NCBI RefSeq assembly: GCF_001261715.1
Contig: NZ_CVRU01000062.1
Coordinates: 1-64,000 of the forward strand
Origin: Dysgonomonas sp. HGC4
GTDB lineage: Bacteria; Bacteroidota; Bacteroidia; Bacteroidales; Dysgonomonadaceae
Length of the DNA stretch: 64,000 bases
Reading direction: 5' to 3'
In this document: positions 27,634-37,986 of the stretch, piece by piece
How positions within the stretch are numbered: the first letter of the stretch is position 1
How the letters are laid out: each line of letters starts with the position of its first letter
Program-made: the position numbers and the translations under genes
The notes under the pieces: model-generated
What the model was told of the DNA's origin: nothing
What the model saw: the letters and a program-made list of their open reading frames with translations, nothing else
Databases searched by the model: none

Positions 27634-29970
27634 ATGAAATCAGTTATAAAAAACTTCTACTATATATTAAAGCGATTTAAAACCTCTTCGGTTCTGAATA
27701 TAGCAGGCTTGTCTGTTGCCTTTACTGTTTTTATTATAATAGCCATCCAATCGTATTACGATGCTACTTATAATAGGAATTTCGAAAAGGCTAACAATCT
27801 AGAATATATTACTATTTATTACGAAGCAGACGAAAGGGAGGCTCATAATCTAAGTGTTCCCATAGGACAGACTATTGCAGAGGCAGTACCCGAAATAAAG
27901 AATTATGCTTTAGTACAAGATTGGGGCAGTCAGTTTTTTGATAAAAGTGTGGAGGCAACCTCTCAAAGTGTAGATATAGAGCAATTTGCCGTTTCTGGAG
28001 GTTTTCTAGAAGTATTTACACCGGAGATAATTGCAGGAAATGCACCTGATATGTTTTTGGGTAAGCATAAGGCTTTAATCTCGCAAAGTGATGCTCTAAA
28101 GATATTTGGAGACGAAGATCCTATTGGGAAAATTATTTATCATCATTTCTCGAAGATTCCGGTTACGATTGTAGCGGTTTATAAGGACTTTCCGAAAAAC
28201 TGTTCTCTTACTAATGGTATGTATGTGGCAACCCAGACTACAGATCCAACTGAATGGAGTTTCAAAATGTATGTGGAGATACAGGAGGGAAGTCATGAGA
28301 TAGTAAAAGAGAAATTGAATAGTGATGGAAAAATTGCTGAGATTTTCTCTGGATACGTAAATAAGGAATCGGGTAAAGGTGTTGAGTTAAGATCTGTTCC
28401 TCTGGAAGAGGCTTATATGATACAGGCAAACAATAAGACTACTTTCATATCTTTAATTGCTATTGGAGTTATTATTCTACTAATAGCATATATAAACTAT
28501 CTGAACTTCTCCATTGCGATGGCTCCATCGCGAGTGAAGTCGTTAAATATTCACAAGATTCTGGGACTGAATCGATCAGCCCTACAAATGTCAATGATGT
28601 TTGAGGGAATATTTTTTGCTCTAATTTCATTGTGTTTATCTGTAATCTTGGTCAACTTTTTTGCATCATCTCCTTTAAGTAGTTTTTTCTCGGCTAGTTT
28701 ACTTATATCCGAAAATCTTTTCTTGATAGGTGTAGTGGGTTTATTTCTGCTTGCTCTTATAGCTATAGTGGGCATATATCCGGCGAAATATGCAACATCT
28801 TTTCCCGAAGCAGTTGCTTTGAATAACTCGTTCGTACTATCTCCCAGAGGGGTTTATATGAGAAATATGTTGATCTTGATACAATTTGTGGCCGCCATAT
28901 CGTTGTGTTGTATTGCTTATTTTATAAAGATACAGCACGAATATATGATAAATTATTCGAGTGGAATACAAAAAGAAAATATAGTATATCTCCCATTAAG
29001 AGGACTTGATACTGACCTTAACAGCTTTGGTGATGAAATGATCAAGAATCCTTTAGTGTTAGATTATACAGCTTCCGAAGCTATTCCCGGTACTGTTCCC
29101 ATGGGGTGGGGACGACGTTTTGAAGATAAGCAAGTACAGTTTACCTCATGGCCTGTAACGCCTAATTTTCTTGACTTTTTTGGAGTTAAAATTATTGCCG
29201 GAAATGGGTTTACCGAAACAAAGAAAGATTCTACAACTCTTGAGCAAGTAATTTTTAATAATAAGTTTATAGAGAAATACGGCTTTGATAATAGCTTGAT
29301 AGGAAAAAATGTCTTTTGTCTTTCTAGGGATGGAACTGTAAAGGGAATCGCAGGTGATATAAACTTTCAGTCTTTGCATTATCCTATCGAACCAATGGCT
29401 TTTGTTGTACTAAACGGTAGTTATAGGGAAGCCAGATTAAACTTTGTGTTCTTTAAAATTTCAGGTAAGGATATCCCATCTACAATAGAGTATATGAGTA
29501 AAACATGGTCGAAGTTTAGTAAAGAAGAATTTAAACTGACATTTCTTGACCAGAAAGTGAACGATCTATATAAGAAAGAGGATAATATGGCAAGGCTTAT
29601 AGGCTTCTTCGGTCTTATAACTATTGTAATAGCCATTATGGGTATTTATGGACTTATAGTATTTAATACTCGCTATAAAACCAAAGAAATAGCTATCCGT
29701 AAAGTGAATGGTGCTACTGAGTTGGAGATCATATTAATGCTTAATAAAGGACTGTTGGCTTTGTTTCTTATAGCTTTTGTTATTAGTGTGCCGCTGGCTT
29801 ATTATGCCATAGACCGCTGGGTCGAAAGTTTTCCTTATAAGGCAAGCATTCCTTGGTGGTTGTTTTTAGGTGCAGCCATAGTGGTGTTTATTATATCTGC
29901 TATAACTGTAAGCTGGCAAAGTTGGAAAGCGGCTACAGCTAATCCCGTAAAATCATTGAAAAGCGAATAA
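27634..29970 (+). CDS. MacB/FtsX-family ABC permease 2
   Basis: A 778-residue permease with the duplicated layout: first membrane helix about 19-40, periplasmic core, FtsX block near 270-390, second half from about 410, and a final FtsX domain with IAIRKVNGATELEI near 690. The C-terminus SWQSWKAATANPVKSLKSE is the standard cytoplasmic tail. It lies 28 bases before the ATPase gene and is most simply a partner subunit of it. Family members move lipoproteins, peptides or small molecules, or transmit mechanical signals; the substrate here is unknown. Confidence 0.87.
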   Translation: MKSVIKNFYYILKRFKTSSVLNIAGLSVAFTVFIIIAIQSYYDATYNRNFEKANNLEYITIYYEADEREAHNLSVPIGQTIAEAVPEIKNYALVQDWGSQFFDKSVEATSQSVDIEQFAVSGGFLEVFTPEIIAGNAPDMFLGKHKALISQSDALKIFGDEDPIGKIIYHHFSKIPVTIVAVYKDFPKNCSLTNGMYVATQTTDPTEWSFKMYVEIQEGSHEIVKEKLNSDGKIAEIFSGYVNKESGKGVELRSVPLEEAYMIQANNKTTFISLIAIGVIILLIAYINYLNFSIAMAPSRVKSLNIHKILGLNRSALQMSMMFEGIFFALISLCLSVILVNFFASSPLSSFFSASLLISENLFLIGVVGLFLLALIAIVGIYPAKYATSFPEAVALNNSFVLSPRGVYMRNMLILIQFVAAISLCCIAYFIKIQHEYMINYSSGIQKENIVYLPLRGLDTDLNSFGDEMIKNPLVLDYTASEAIPGTVPMGWGRRFEDKQVQFTSWPVTPNFLDFFGVKIIAGNGFTETKKDSTTLEQVIFNNKFIEKYGFDNSLIGKNVFCLSRDGTVKGIAGDINFQSLHYPIEPMAFVVLNGSYREARLNFVFFKISGKDIPSTIEYMSKTWSKFSKEEFKLTFLDQKVNDLYKKEDNMARLIGFFGLITIVIAIMGIYGLIVFNTRYKTKEIAIRKVNGATELEIILMLNKGLLALFLIAFVISVPLAYYAIDRWVESFPYKASIPWWLFLGAAIVVFIISAITVSWQSWKAATANPVKSLKSE

Positions 29971-29998
29971 AATAGTAAATAATTTAAAAAACAATATT

Positions 29999-30679
29999 AT
30001 GATACAGATTAAAGATCTAAAGAAAGTATTTCGCACAGAAGAAGTTGAAACAGTTGCGTTGAACGGTATTTCTATGCATGTAACTCAAGGTGAATTTATT
30101 GCTATAATGGGACCTTCGGGTTGTGGAAAATCAACGTTGTTGAATATTCTTGGTTTGCTGGATAACCCTACTTCAGGACAATATCTACTTGATGGAAAAG
30201 AAGTGGGTAATCTGAAAGAAAAGGAACGTACCCAATCGCGTAAAGGAAACATCGGATTTGTATTTCAGAGTTTCAATCTTATAGAAGAGATGACTGTTTT
30301 TGAGAATGTAGAATTACCTCTTACATACTTGAAAGTAAAAGCAGCAGATCGTAAAAAACGAGTAGAAGAAACTCTGCGTAAGATGAGTATTAGTCACCGA
30401 GCAAGTCACTTCCCCAATCAATTGTCGGGAGGTCAGCAACAACGTGTAGCTATTGCCCGTGCGGTGATTGCTAATCCTAAATTGATTCTTGCCGATGAGC
30501 CTACTGGTAATCTGGACTCTAAGAATGGTAAAGACGTTATGGATTTGTTGACCGAGCTAAATCAAGAGGGAGCAACAATTGTAATGGTAACTCACTCTCA
30601 ACACGATGCTTCGTTTGCCCATCGTACAATAAATCTATTTGACGGGCAGATTATTACAGAAGTAGAAAGTAAGATGTAA
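29999..30679 (+). CDS. MacB/LolD-type ABC transporter ATPase
   Basis: A 226-residue ATP-binding subunit, the only one in the locus. Walker [10 protein letters not shown] (38-46), Q-loop Gln90 in FVFQSFNL, signature LSGGQ (142-146), Walker B LILADEP with Asp166/Glu167 and H-loop His199 are all intact. Length and motifs place it in the MacB/LolD/FtsE group that pairs with FtsX-type permeases. It sits after the second of six permease genes, 28 bases downstream of permease 2 and 37 bases upstream of permease 3, and presumably energises more than one permease dimer. Confidence 0.95.
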   Translation: MIQIKDLKKVFRTEEVETVALNGISMHVTQGEFIAIMGPSGCGKSTLLNILGLLDNPTSGQYLLDGKEVGNLKEKERTQSRKGNIGFVFQSFNLIEEMTVFENVELPLTYLKVKAADRKKRVEETLRKMSISHRASHFPNQLSGGQQQRVAIARAVIANPKLILADEPTGNLDSKNGKDVMDLLTELNQEGATIVMVTHSQHDASFAHRTINLFDGQIITEVESKM

Positions 30680-30716
30680 ATCGTATTCTATTTCATCTTT
30701 AGCGAAAAAGAAAATT

Positions 30717-33080
30717 ATGAAGCAATTTCTCAGGAATTTTAGCAAACAAAAGACTGTCGGCATATTGAATATTTGCGGCTTGAGTCTTGGGATCATGGTA
30801 TCTCTTACTGTGGGATTATGGGCTATTAACGAATTGACATTCGATAATTTCCATACCAATGGAGATAAAATGTATCGGGTTGTGCAGAGCTTTGTTTTAA
30901 ATGAAGAACCTATAAAAGCAGCATCCTCTTTCAAACCATTGGGAGAATTAGCCGCAGCTGAAATTCCTGAAATAGAGCAAATGTGTAGGGTAGTAGTACG
31001 AACCGATGGTGTAACTATAAATAATATGGTTAGCTGGGGTGTAAAGGTGCTTATTACCGATCATAATTTCTTCTCATTCTTTACCTTTCCTCTAAAGAAA
31101 GGCGATATAAGAACGTCTTTTTCTGCTCCAGATAATGTGATTCTAACTGAATATGCAGTTAAAAAATATTTTCAAGAAGAAGATCCTATAGGTAAAATTA
31201 TTAAGATTCATGGGTCTCAATTTACAGTCTCGGCAATAATGTATGATATGCCTCGAAATTCGCATATTCAAGGCGAAATGGTATTTCCTTTGTTTGGTGA
31301 ATTCAAAGATTTGGGCTGGAATAGTAGCTTTTCGTATGATACCTACTTTGTTATACCTTCTAATGCTGATTTTGGCTCTATTGAGGAGAAACTTACTCAA
31401 ATTAATAAATTGGGTGCATCTTCGTTTTTAGACGGTGCGCATAATGATGTAAATCTTGAGCCTTTAAAAGAAATCCATTTTAGTAAAACGGACCCTGCTT
31501 TTGACAGTGCGGTTAAAGGAGATAAGCAGCTTTTGATTATATTTCTAACCACAGCTATTGCTATTCTTATTATTGCTTGTATAAATTTCACGAATCTGTT
31601 TATCTCAACTTCCTTTATTCGGGCAAAGGCTATAGGAATTAAAAAATCGCAGGGAGCAAGCAAAATATCTCTGATATCAGATTTCTATAAAGAGACCCTT
31701 GTGTATGTTCTGGTTTCAGTTGTTGGCGGTGTATTGCTTGCTATATTTACTTTACCAGTCTTTAATAGTTATACAGGATCTCAGGTAAGTATCGATTTCT
31801 TATCGCCTGAATTGTATTTATATATTATTTGCCTGATAGTTATAACAACACTATTGGCAGGCTCTTTCCCTGCTCTTCAGATGACCCGATTCGGAATCAT
31901 CGAGACGCTTACGAGTAAGTTTCGAGGAAAGAAGATGTCAGCCTTTCAGAAAATACTTATCATCATACAATTTACATCATCTATTTGCTTACTCATAGTA
32001 GTATTCTTTTTGGCTAGGCAGATTGATTATATTCTATCTCAGGATTTACGATTCGATAATAAAAACGTAATATATGTACAAGGATGGGATACTTTTGGCG
32101 CTGACTATAAAGCTTTACGTGATGAATTGATTCAAGACCCATCAATCAAAGATGTCGCAATAAAACAATACAATCTGCCCTTTAAGATGGGGAATGGAAT
32201 AGGTGGAAAGAATCTTGAAACGGGAGAGCAAATATTGTTGGATTTATCGGAGGTTACACCTAACTATTTTGATCTTTTTGGAATGGAGTTTGTTGCTGGC
32301 GAAAATTCGCTAACTCTCGAAAGTTCATCCAGTGCAAATTATTGTGTTATCAATGAGCGTGCTGCTGAGGTTTTGGGACTTAAAGATCCGGTTGGAAAGT
32401 CTTTTAGTCTAGTGTCTATTGGGGGAAAACTTAGTGAAAAAGATGGTGAGCCCTATATTGTGAAGGGGGTGATAAGAGACACATATGTAAAATCGCTTCA
32501 TCAAGAGCCCGATCCTCAGATGTACCTTAGTACATCACACACCGCGAACAATCCTATATTTTTCAAAATTGTAGGCGATCCACAAAAAGCGATAAGAACC
32601 ATAGAGAAAAAATGGAAAGAAGTTGTGCCGTATGTTCCTTTCGAATATCATTTCTTGGATGAAACATATGAAAAACTATACTTGTCGGAAATCAATACAC
32701 GTAATGTTTTAAGCTATGCTTTGGTTATAACTTTTATAATTACAATAACAGGATTGTATGCTATGGCTTTCTATTCTATTCAACGAAGGATAAAAGAAAT
32801 AGGTATTCGTAAAATAAATGGGGCAACACTTGCCGATCTTTTATTATTACTAAATAAAGACATTGTGATATGGGTAATCATCTCTTTCTTTATAGCCTGT
32901 CCAATATCCTATTTATTCTTAAATAACTGGCTCAATAGCTTTGTCGTAAAAGTAAATTTGAGTATATGGGTATTTCTTTTAGCCGGAATTTTATCGGGTT
33001 TGGTTGCATTGTTGACAGTAAGTTACCAAACATGGAAAGCTGCATCAACTAATCCCGTAGATTCTATTAAAGACGAATAA
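30717..33080 (+). CDS. MacB/FtsX-family ABC permease 3
   Basis: A 787-residue permease directly after the ATPase. The N-terminus MKQFLRNFSKQK leads into a membrane helix (about 17-38, GILNICGLSLGIMVSLTVGL). A periplasmic core, an FtsX block near 275-400, a second half starting near 410 and a final FtsX domain with IGIRKINGATLADL follow; the tail is TWKAASTNPVDSIKDE. A 123-base gap with a long-range inverted repeat separates it from permease 4, so the transcript may be partly terminated after this gene. Confidence 0.87.
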   Translation: MKQFLRNFSKQKTVGILNICGLSLGIMVSLTVGLWAINELTFDNFHTNGDKMYRVVQSFVLNEEPIKAASSFKPLGELAAAEIPEIEQMCRVVVRTDGVTINNMVSWGVKVLITDHNFFSFFTFPLKKGDIRTSFSAPDNVILTEYAVKKYFQEEDPIGKIIKIHGSQFTVSAIMYDMPRNSHIQGEMVFPLFGEFKDLGWNSSFSYDTYFVIPSNADFGSIEEKLTQINKLGASSFLDGAHNDVNLEPLKEIHFSKTDPAFDSAVKGDKQLLIIFLTTAIAILIIACINFTNLFISTSFIRAKAIGIKKSQGASKISLISDFYKETLVYVLVSVVGGVLLAIFTLPVFNSYTGSQVSIDFLSPELYLYIICLIVITTLLAGSFPALQMTRFGIIETLTSKFRGKKMSAFQKILIIIQFTSSICLLIVVFFLARQIDYILSQDLRFDNKNVIYVQGWDTFGADYKALRDELIQDPSIKDVAIKQYNLPFKMGNGIGGKNLETGEQILLDLSEVTPNYFDLFGMEFVAGENSLTLESSSSANYCVINERAAEVLGLKDPVGKSFSLVSIGGKLSEKDGEPYIVKGVIRDTYVKSLHQEPDPQMYLSTSHTANNPIFFKIVGDPQKAIRTIEKKWKEVVPYVPFEYHFLDETYEKLYLSEINTRNVLSYALVITFIITITGLYAMAFYSIQRRIKEIGIRKINGATLADLLLLLNKDIVIWVIISFFIACPISYLFLNNWLNSFVVKVNLSIWVFLLAGILSGLVALLTVSYQTWKAASTNPVDSIKDE

Positions 33081-33103
33081 TTTTAGTTTCCATAATATTC
33101 TGT

Positions 33104-33178
33104 GAAGGAGAAGTCTATTTTTCATTTTTTTTCATGTGCAAAGTGATTATTAGTTAGATACCACTTCTCCTTCTTTTT
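33104..33178 (+). terminator. Wide-loop inverted repeat between permeases 3 and 4
   Basis: An 11-base arm (33104-33114) is exactly complementary to 33163-33173, followed by TTTTT (33174-33178). The 48-base loop is long for a plain terminator, so this may be a partial terminator, an attenuator or an mRNA-processing structure that sets lower expression of the following permeases. Confidence 0.5.
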
Positions 33179-33203
33179 AGCAAAAATTAAAACATATAAG
33201 ATA

Positions 33204-35528
33204 ATGAGAATAGCAGATTTAAAAATATACCAGAAGTTTCTGTCTCGAAACAAATTATACACCTTGGTATCGGTGGTTGGCTTTTCGGTATCACTTACGT
33301 TTGTGATATTACTGGGTATATATGTAAAGCAGGAATTATCGGTGGATAGCTTCCATGAGAAAAAGGACAGAATCTTTTTAATGGCTCATGATACTTCTAC
33401 TTCATTTGGCAATCCTGTTGCCGATTTTGTTAAAGATAAGTGCCCCGAAGTAGAAGCATATGCCCGAATACATTTCACTCCTGTGATCTTAGGTGAGAAA
33501 GGGGGAGCTAAAATAAAGGCGGATGCATTGTTTGCTGATCCGAGCTTTTTCAGTATTTTCTCATTCAAGCTTCTAGAGGGCGATCCTTCTCAGGTTTTGG
33601 TTCCCTTAAAATCGGTGGTAGTAACAAAGTCATTTGCAAATAAGATGTTTGCGGATAAAAATCCGATAGGTGCTCATCTTATTATTAATAATACGGAACA
33701 TACTATTACAGGTATAATGGAAGATATCCCTCAGAATACACAGATACATAAGGCTGATTTTATTGTGAATTATAAGTCTATTACAATGATTTGGGGTGGA
33801 GATTGGATATTGGATAGATCGGATAATTTTGGTTTTACAATGTATTTTCTCGAAAAAGAGGGAAGTAATCTGCCTGCTAAAACATCAATGTTATTGGAGT
33901 TATTCAAGAAAGAATTCTGGTATTATAAAGACGGTTTTACCAATGATCTAAAGTTTATACCTCTGGAGGATGCTTATTTTCAGATAGATCAATCATATTC
34001 ATCTATCAGGACTAATAGCAAAACACTTATTTCTGTATATATGGGTATTGTTATACTAATATTAGTTATTGCTTTGCTTAACTATATTAATCTGACAATT
34101 GCGCAGGCAGGATTCAGAGGTAAAGAAGCAGCTATGAAGAAACTTCTGGGCTGTAGTCGTAAGAGTTTAATACTGCAATTGCTAGTCGAATCATTCTTAA
34201 TGACCTCTTTTACTTTTATCTTGGGGCTTTTCATGGCATTTCTATTAGAGCCATCTTTTAATGGCTTATTAAATACGAGTCTACATTTATCGAGTCAGTT
34301 TACACCGTCACTTATTGGTGTAGCTATTCTTTTTGTCTTATCTATTTCTATTGTCGCAGGTCTTATTCCGGCACTCATTATATCAGGTTTCAACCCTATC
34401 GAAATAGTGAAAGGCTCTTTCTCTCGTAAGGTGAAAGCGAAGTATTCTAAAGGCCTTATCATATTCCAATATATTGTTACGATAGCTCTACTTATATGTA
34501 GCTTCTTTATTAAACAGCAGTCCGATTTTCTTGTGAATTATGATCAAGGCTTCAATCGTGATGGTGTTTTTGTTATGGATAATGTTTTAGATAGTGCTCA
34601 ACTCGAGGGGTTCAAAGATAAGTTGCAATCAATATCAGGTGTTGAATTGGTCTCTTATTCTCGCGGTACACCTGCTACTGGCAGCAATAATTATTCTTTT
34701 GAAGTGGATGGGGTACAGTTTAGTTTCCAAGAACTAGTTGTAGATTCTACATTTTTCAAGATATTCGATATTAAAATATCTCCGACAGGTATAGAGCCTA
34801 CTAATGATACGTATTGGGTAAACCAAACTGCTTATAATGCACTACATCCCGATTCAATTTCGTTTCTAGCCAATTTTGGGCATAATGAGTATAAACAGAT
34901 TGCAGGAATTGTTAATGATTTTAACTTCAAATCGTTAAGGGAGCCAATTGGTTTGATGCGTATCCAAAACTTACCTCATGGTCATCTTCCGTGGAATATT
35001 ATAGTGAAAATTGCTAAAGGAGCAGATTTATACAAAACAGCAGATAAAATAAAAGACACATATTCTCAATACAATGGAGGAGAGTTTTTCGAGTCGCAAT
35101 TTGTAGATGATGTTGTTCAGAATGCGTATGAGAAAGAGAAAAAGACTTCTCAAATTATATCAGCATTTACTATACTTACTATTGTAATAATGGTTATGGG
35201 TGTCTTTGCCATGTCACTTTATCTTATTCGTCAGAAAGAGAAAGAAATAGGTATCCGCAAGGTAAATGGTGCTACTGAGGGGGAGATTCTAAGAATGCTA
35301 AATATGGATTCTTTTATTAGAGTACTTATTGCTTTTGTTTTTGCTTGCCCGATAGCTTATTATGCCATGAGTAGATGGCTCGAAGGATTTGCTTACAAAA
35401 TAGAACTGAACTGGTGGGTTTTTGCTGTTGCAGGTCTGGTAGTACTGATATTATCTCTACTTTCGGTAAGCTGGCAAAGTTTAAAAGCAGCACGTGCCAA
35501 TCCTGTTGATTCAATAAAAGGAGAGTAA
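33204..35528 (+). CDS. MacB/FtsX-family ABC permease 4 (tandem paralogue A)
   Basis: A 774-residue permease with the usual duplicated MacB/FtsX layout: membrane helix about 19-40, periplasmic cores and terminal FtsX domain with IGIRKVNGATEGEI. It is closely similar to the next gene along its length, especially at the N-terminus (YQKFLSRNKLYTLVSV, QELSVDSFHEKKDRIF) and the C-terminus (SFIRVLIAF, SLKAARANP), and even the starts match at the DNA level, which shows a tandem duplication. The periplasmic domains have diverged most, suggesting different partners or substrates. Confidence 0.87.
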   Translation: MRIADLKIYQKFLSRNKLYTLVSVVGFSVSLTFVILLGIYVKQELSVDSFHEKKDRIFLMAHDTSTSFGNPVADFVKDKCPEVEAYARIHFTPVILGEKGGAKIKADALFADPSFFSIFSFKLLEGDPSQVLVPLKSVVVTKSFANKMFADKNPIGAHLIINNTEHTITGIMEDIPQNTQIHKADFIVNYKSITMIWGGDWILDRSDNFGFTMYFLEKEGSNLPAKTSMLLELFKKEFWYYKDGFTNDLKFIPLEDAYFQIDQSYSSIRTNSKTLISVYMGIVILILVIALLNYINLTIAQAGFRGKEAAMKKLLGCSRKSLILQLLVESFLMTSFTFILGLFMAFLLEPSFNGLLNTSLHLSSQFTPSLIGVAILFVLSISIVAGLIPALIISGFNPIEIVKGSFSRKVKAKYSKGLIIFQYIVTIALLICSFFIKQQSDFLVNYDQGFNRDGVFVMDNVLDSAQLEGFKDKLQSISGVELVSYSRGTPATGSNNYSFEVDGVQFSFQELVVDSTFFKIFDIKISPTGIEPTNDTYWVNQTAYNALHPDSISFLANFGHNEYKQIAGIVNDFNFKSLREPIGLMRIQNLPHGHLPWNIIVKIAKGADLYKTADKIKDTYSQYNGGEFFESQFVDDVVQNAYEKEKKTSQIISAFTILTIVIMVMGVFAMSLYLIRQKEKEIGIRKVNGATEGEILRMLNMDSFIRVLIAFVFACPIAYYAMSRWLEGFAYKIELNWWVFAVAGLVVLILSLLSVSWQSLKAARANPVDSIKGE

Positions 35529-35596
35529 TGTATCATTTTATTAATAATTTAAGCAGACTCTAAAATGAAAAGTAAGTAAAGAGCCTTTTCGTATGT

Positions 35597-35611
35597 AGAA
35601 TCAATGATTCT
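35597..35611. repeat. Short palindrome before permease 5
   Basis: AGAATCA-A-TGATTCT (7-bp arms, one-base centre) lies in the 115-base gap between permeases 4 and 5. No U-tract follows, so a protein-binding site or weak mRNA hairpin is more likely than a terminator. No exact TAnnTTTG promoter is seen in this gap. Confidence 0.35.
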
Positions 35612-35643
35612 CTGTTTTACTTGAATATTTAAACAAATATAAA

Positions 35644-37959
35644 ATGAGGATATCAAATTTAAAAGTATATCAGAAATTTTTGTCCCGCAACAAATTGTAC
35701 ACTTTGGTTTCGGTTATTGGCTTTTCAGTATCGCTTACATTTGTGATACTATTGAGTGTCTATGTAAGACAGGAATTATCTGTTGATAGCTTCCATGAGA
35801 AAAAAGACAGGATATTTTTGCTTAGCAATGAAGATTATTCAAGTTTTGCAAACCCCGTTGCCCCTTTTATCAAAGACAATTTTCCGGAGGTTGAATCCTT
35901 CACACGTTTTACCTCTAAAAAAACCGCAATTGGAAATAAGGGTACTCCAAAGCAAGCCGCCAAAACGTTATTTGCCGATTCTACGTTTTTCAATATATTC
36001 TCATTTAAGTTCATCGAAGGCAATAGTTCACAGGCGCTTGTTGCCCGAAAATCAGTAGTATTAACTCAGTCGTTTGCCAATAAGATATTTAAGGAGCAGA
36101 ACCCTGTCGGTAAAACAATCTTTATAGACAATGAAGAACATATAGTAACCGGGCTTGCAGAAGATATACCTGATAATACGATATTCCGAAAAGCAGATAT
36201 AATTGTTACTTATAGCTCGCTTGCCCAATATTATGGAGAGGGTGTTTTTACCAGATGGACATGGTCTAATTATGGAATGTTTTTTCTCGAAAAAGAAGGA
36301 GCGGATTTACAATCAAAAAGTGCTGATATTTTAAGGCTTTTAAAAAAAGGGCACTCCGAGGATACCTCGTATTATGAGGAATTATCATTTATACTTCTGA
36401 AAGATGTTTATTTTTCGCAAATCAAAGGATTAGATGACCTGAGGACAAATAGCCCGACTCTGATTACAGTATATATAGCGGTTACAATCTTAATATTGGT
36501 GATAGCCTTGCTGAATTATATAAACATGACAATTGCTCAAGCCGGATTCAGAGGTAAAGAAGCGGCTCTGAGAAAATTACTGGGGTGTAGCCGTAAAGAT
36601 TTGATTTTACAGTTTTTGCTTGAATCATTATTGATGACCTCTTTTACATTTATTCTCGCGCTGCTTATGGCTTTTATGGTAGAGCCATACTTTAATAATT
36701 TGTTGAATACTAATCTCAGGTTAATAAATGAATTTACTCCTTTACTGGTTATTATTGCTATTCTCTTTATACTTCTTATTTCTATTCTGGTAGGTCTTAT
36801 TCCGGCACTTGTTATCTCAAGGTTCAATCCAATTGAGGTTGTCAAAGGTTCTTTTACACAAAAAATGAAATCCAAGTACTCTAAACTTCTGATTGTTTTC
36901 CAATATACTGTTGCTATAGCTTTACTTGTCTGTAGTTTTTTTATTAAGCAACAATCGGATTTTCTTGTAAGTTATGACACCGGATTTAATAGAGAACGTA
37001 TATTGGTGATGAATAATAAATTAGACATAAGTCAATTGTTGGCATTCAAGGCTACGTTGTTAACTATTCAGGGAGTGGAAAATGTTTCTTATGCCACAGG
37101 TACACCTATAGATGGTATATATCATAATTTATTTGAAAGGGATGGCGAGAAGATTTCCTACCAGTATTTTGCGGCTGATACTGCGTTTTTTAGTATTTTC
37201 GGAATAAAGGTTGTGCCAATAAATACACCTACAGCCAATTACTCATTTTGGTTGAATCAAAAAGCATATGATTTATTGACCGATTCTGCAACTAATATGG
37301 CAAACGTAGGATATAGGGAGAATGTTCAGGTTCTGGGAATTATTAGCGATTTCAGAGCAGGGTCTCTTCATCAAATAGATAATTTGATTGCTGTTGAGCT
37401 ACTTGGCGATAAGCAAAAGCCATATGATATTATTGTAAAGATAGGAGATAATGCAAATTTATTGCAGACGACAGATAAGATAAAAAAAGTATATCTGGAA
37501 TATAACAGAGGTGAAATTTTTGAAACCAGATTTGTTGACGAAACTATACAGAAATGGTACGAGAAAGAACAAAAGACTTCTCAAATAATATTAGTATTCA
37601 CCATCCTTACTATTATAATTATGGTGATGGGTGTCTTTGCCATGTCACTCTATCTGATTCAACAAAAAGAGAAAGAAATTGCTATCCGCAAAGTAAGTGG
37701 TGCAACCGAAGGAGAGATTTTGAGAATGCTTAATGCCGATTCTTTTATAAGAGTATTGATTGCTTTTGTGTTGGGGTGCTTCATTGCTTATTTTGCCATG
37801 AGTCAATGGCTAGACAATTTTGCTTACAAAATAAAGCTTAGTTGGTGGGGATTTGTGGCTGCAGGTGCGATAGTATTGTTATTATCACTTCTGTCTATAA
37901 GTTGGCAAAGTTTAAAAGCAGCAAGAGCCAATCCCATTGATTCAATAAAGGGAGAATAA
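35644..37959 (+). CDS. MacB/FtsX-family ABC permease 5 (tandem paralogue B)
   Basis: A 771-residue permease, sister of the preceding gene. It keeps the same segments: first helix about 19-40, FtsX block near 270-395 (FRGKEAALRKLLGCSRKDL), second helix after KMKSKYSKLLIVFQYT, and terminal FtsX domain with IAIRKVSGATEGEI, where Ser replaces the common Asn of IRKVNGA. The periplasmic parts (about 50-260 and 440-640) differ clearly from its sister. It is followed by permease 6 after 27 bases. Confidence 0.87.
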   Translation: MRISNLKVYQKFLSRNKLYTLVSVIGFSVSLTFVILLSVYVRQELSVDSFHEKKDRIFLLSNEDYSSFANPVAPFIKDNFPEVESFTRFTSKKTAIGNKGTPKQAAKTLFADSTFFNIFSFKFIEGNSSQALVARKSVVLTQSFANKIFKEQNPVGKTIFIDNEEHIVTGLAEDIPDNTIFRKADIIVTYSSLAQYYGEGVFTRWTWSNYGMFFLEKEGADLQSKSADILRLLKKGHSEDTSYYEELSFILLKDVYFSQIKGLDDLRTNSPTLITVYIAVTILILVIALLNYINMTIAQAGFRGKEAALRKLLGCSRKDLILQFLLESLLMTSFTFILALLMAFMVEPYFNNLLNTNLRLINEFTPLLVIIAILFILLISILVGLIPALVISRFNPIEVVKGSFTQKMKSKYSKLLIVFQYTVAIALLVCSFFIKQQSDFLVSYDTGFNRERILVMNNKLDISQLLAFKATLLTIQGVENVSYATGTPIDGIYHNLFERDGEKISYQYFAADTAFFSIFGIKVVPINTPTANYSFWLNQKAYDLLTDSATNMANVGYRENVQVLGIISDFRAGSLHQIDNLIAVELLGDKQKPYDIIVKIGDNANLLQTTDKIKKVYLEYNRGEIFETRFVDETIQKWYEKEQKTSQIILVFTILTIIIMVMGVFAMSLYLIQQKEKEIAIRKVSGATEGEILRMLNADSFIRVLIAFVLGCFIAYFAMSQWLDNFAYKIKLSWWGFVAAGAIVLLLSLLSISWQSLKAARANPIDSIKGE

Positions 37960-37986
37960 AGAGTATCTCTTAAAATAAAACATATT

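Noticed and set aside
33081-33203. Insertion sequence remnant between permeases 3 and 4
   Set aside because: The inverted repeat is short, no target duplication or transposase remnant is visible, and a T-run fits a terminator better.
36537-36875. 112-codon minus-strand frame within permease 5
   Set aside because: Antisense to conserved FtsX sequence; a similar shadow exists in other permeases, as expected from codon bias.
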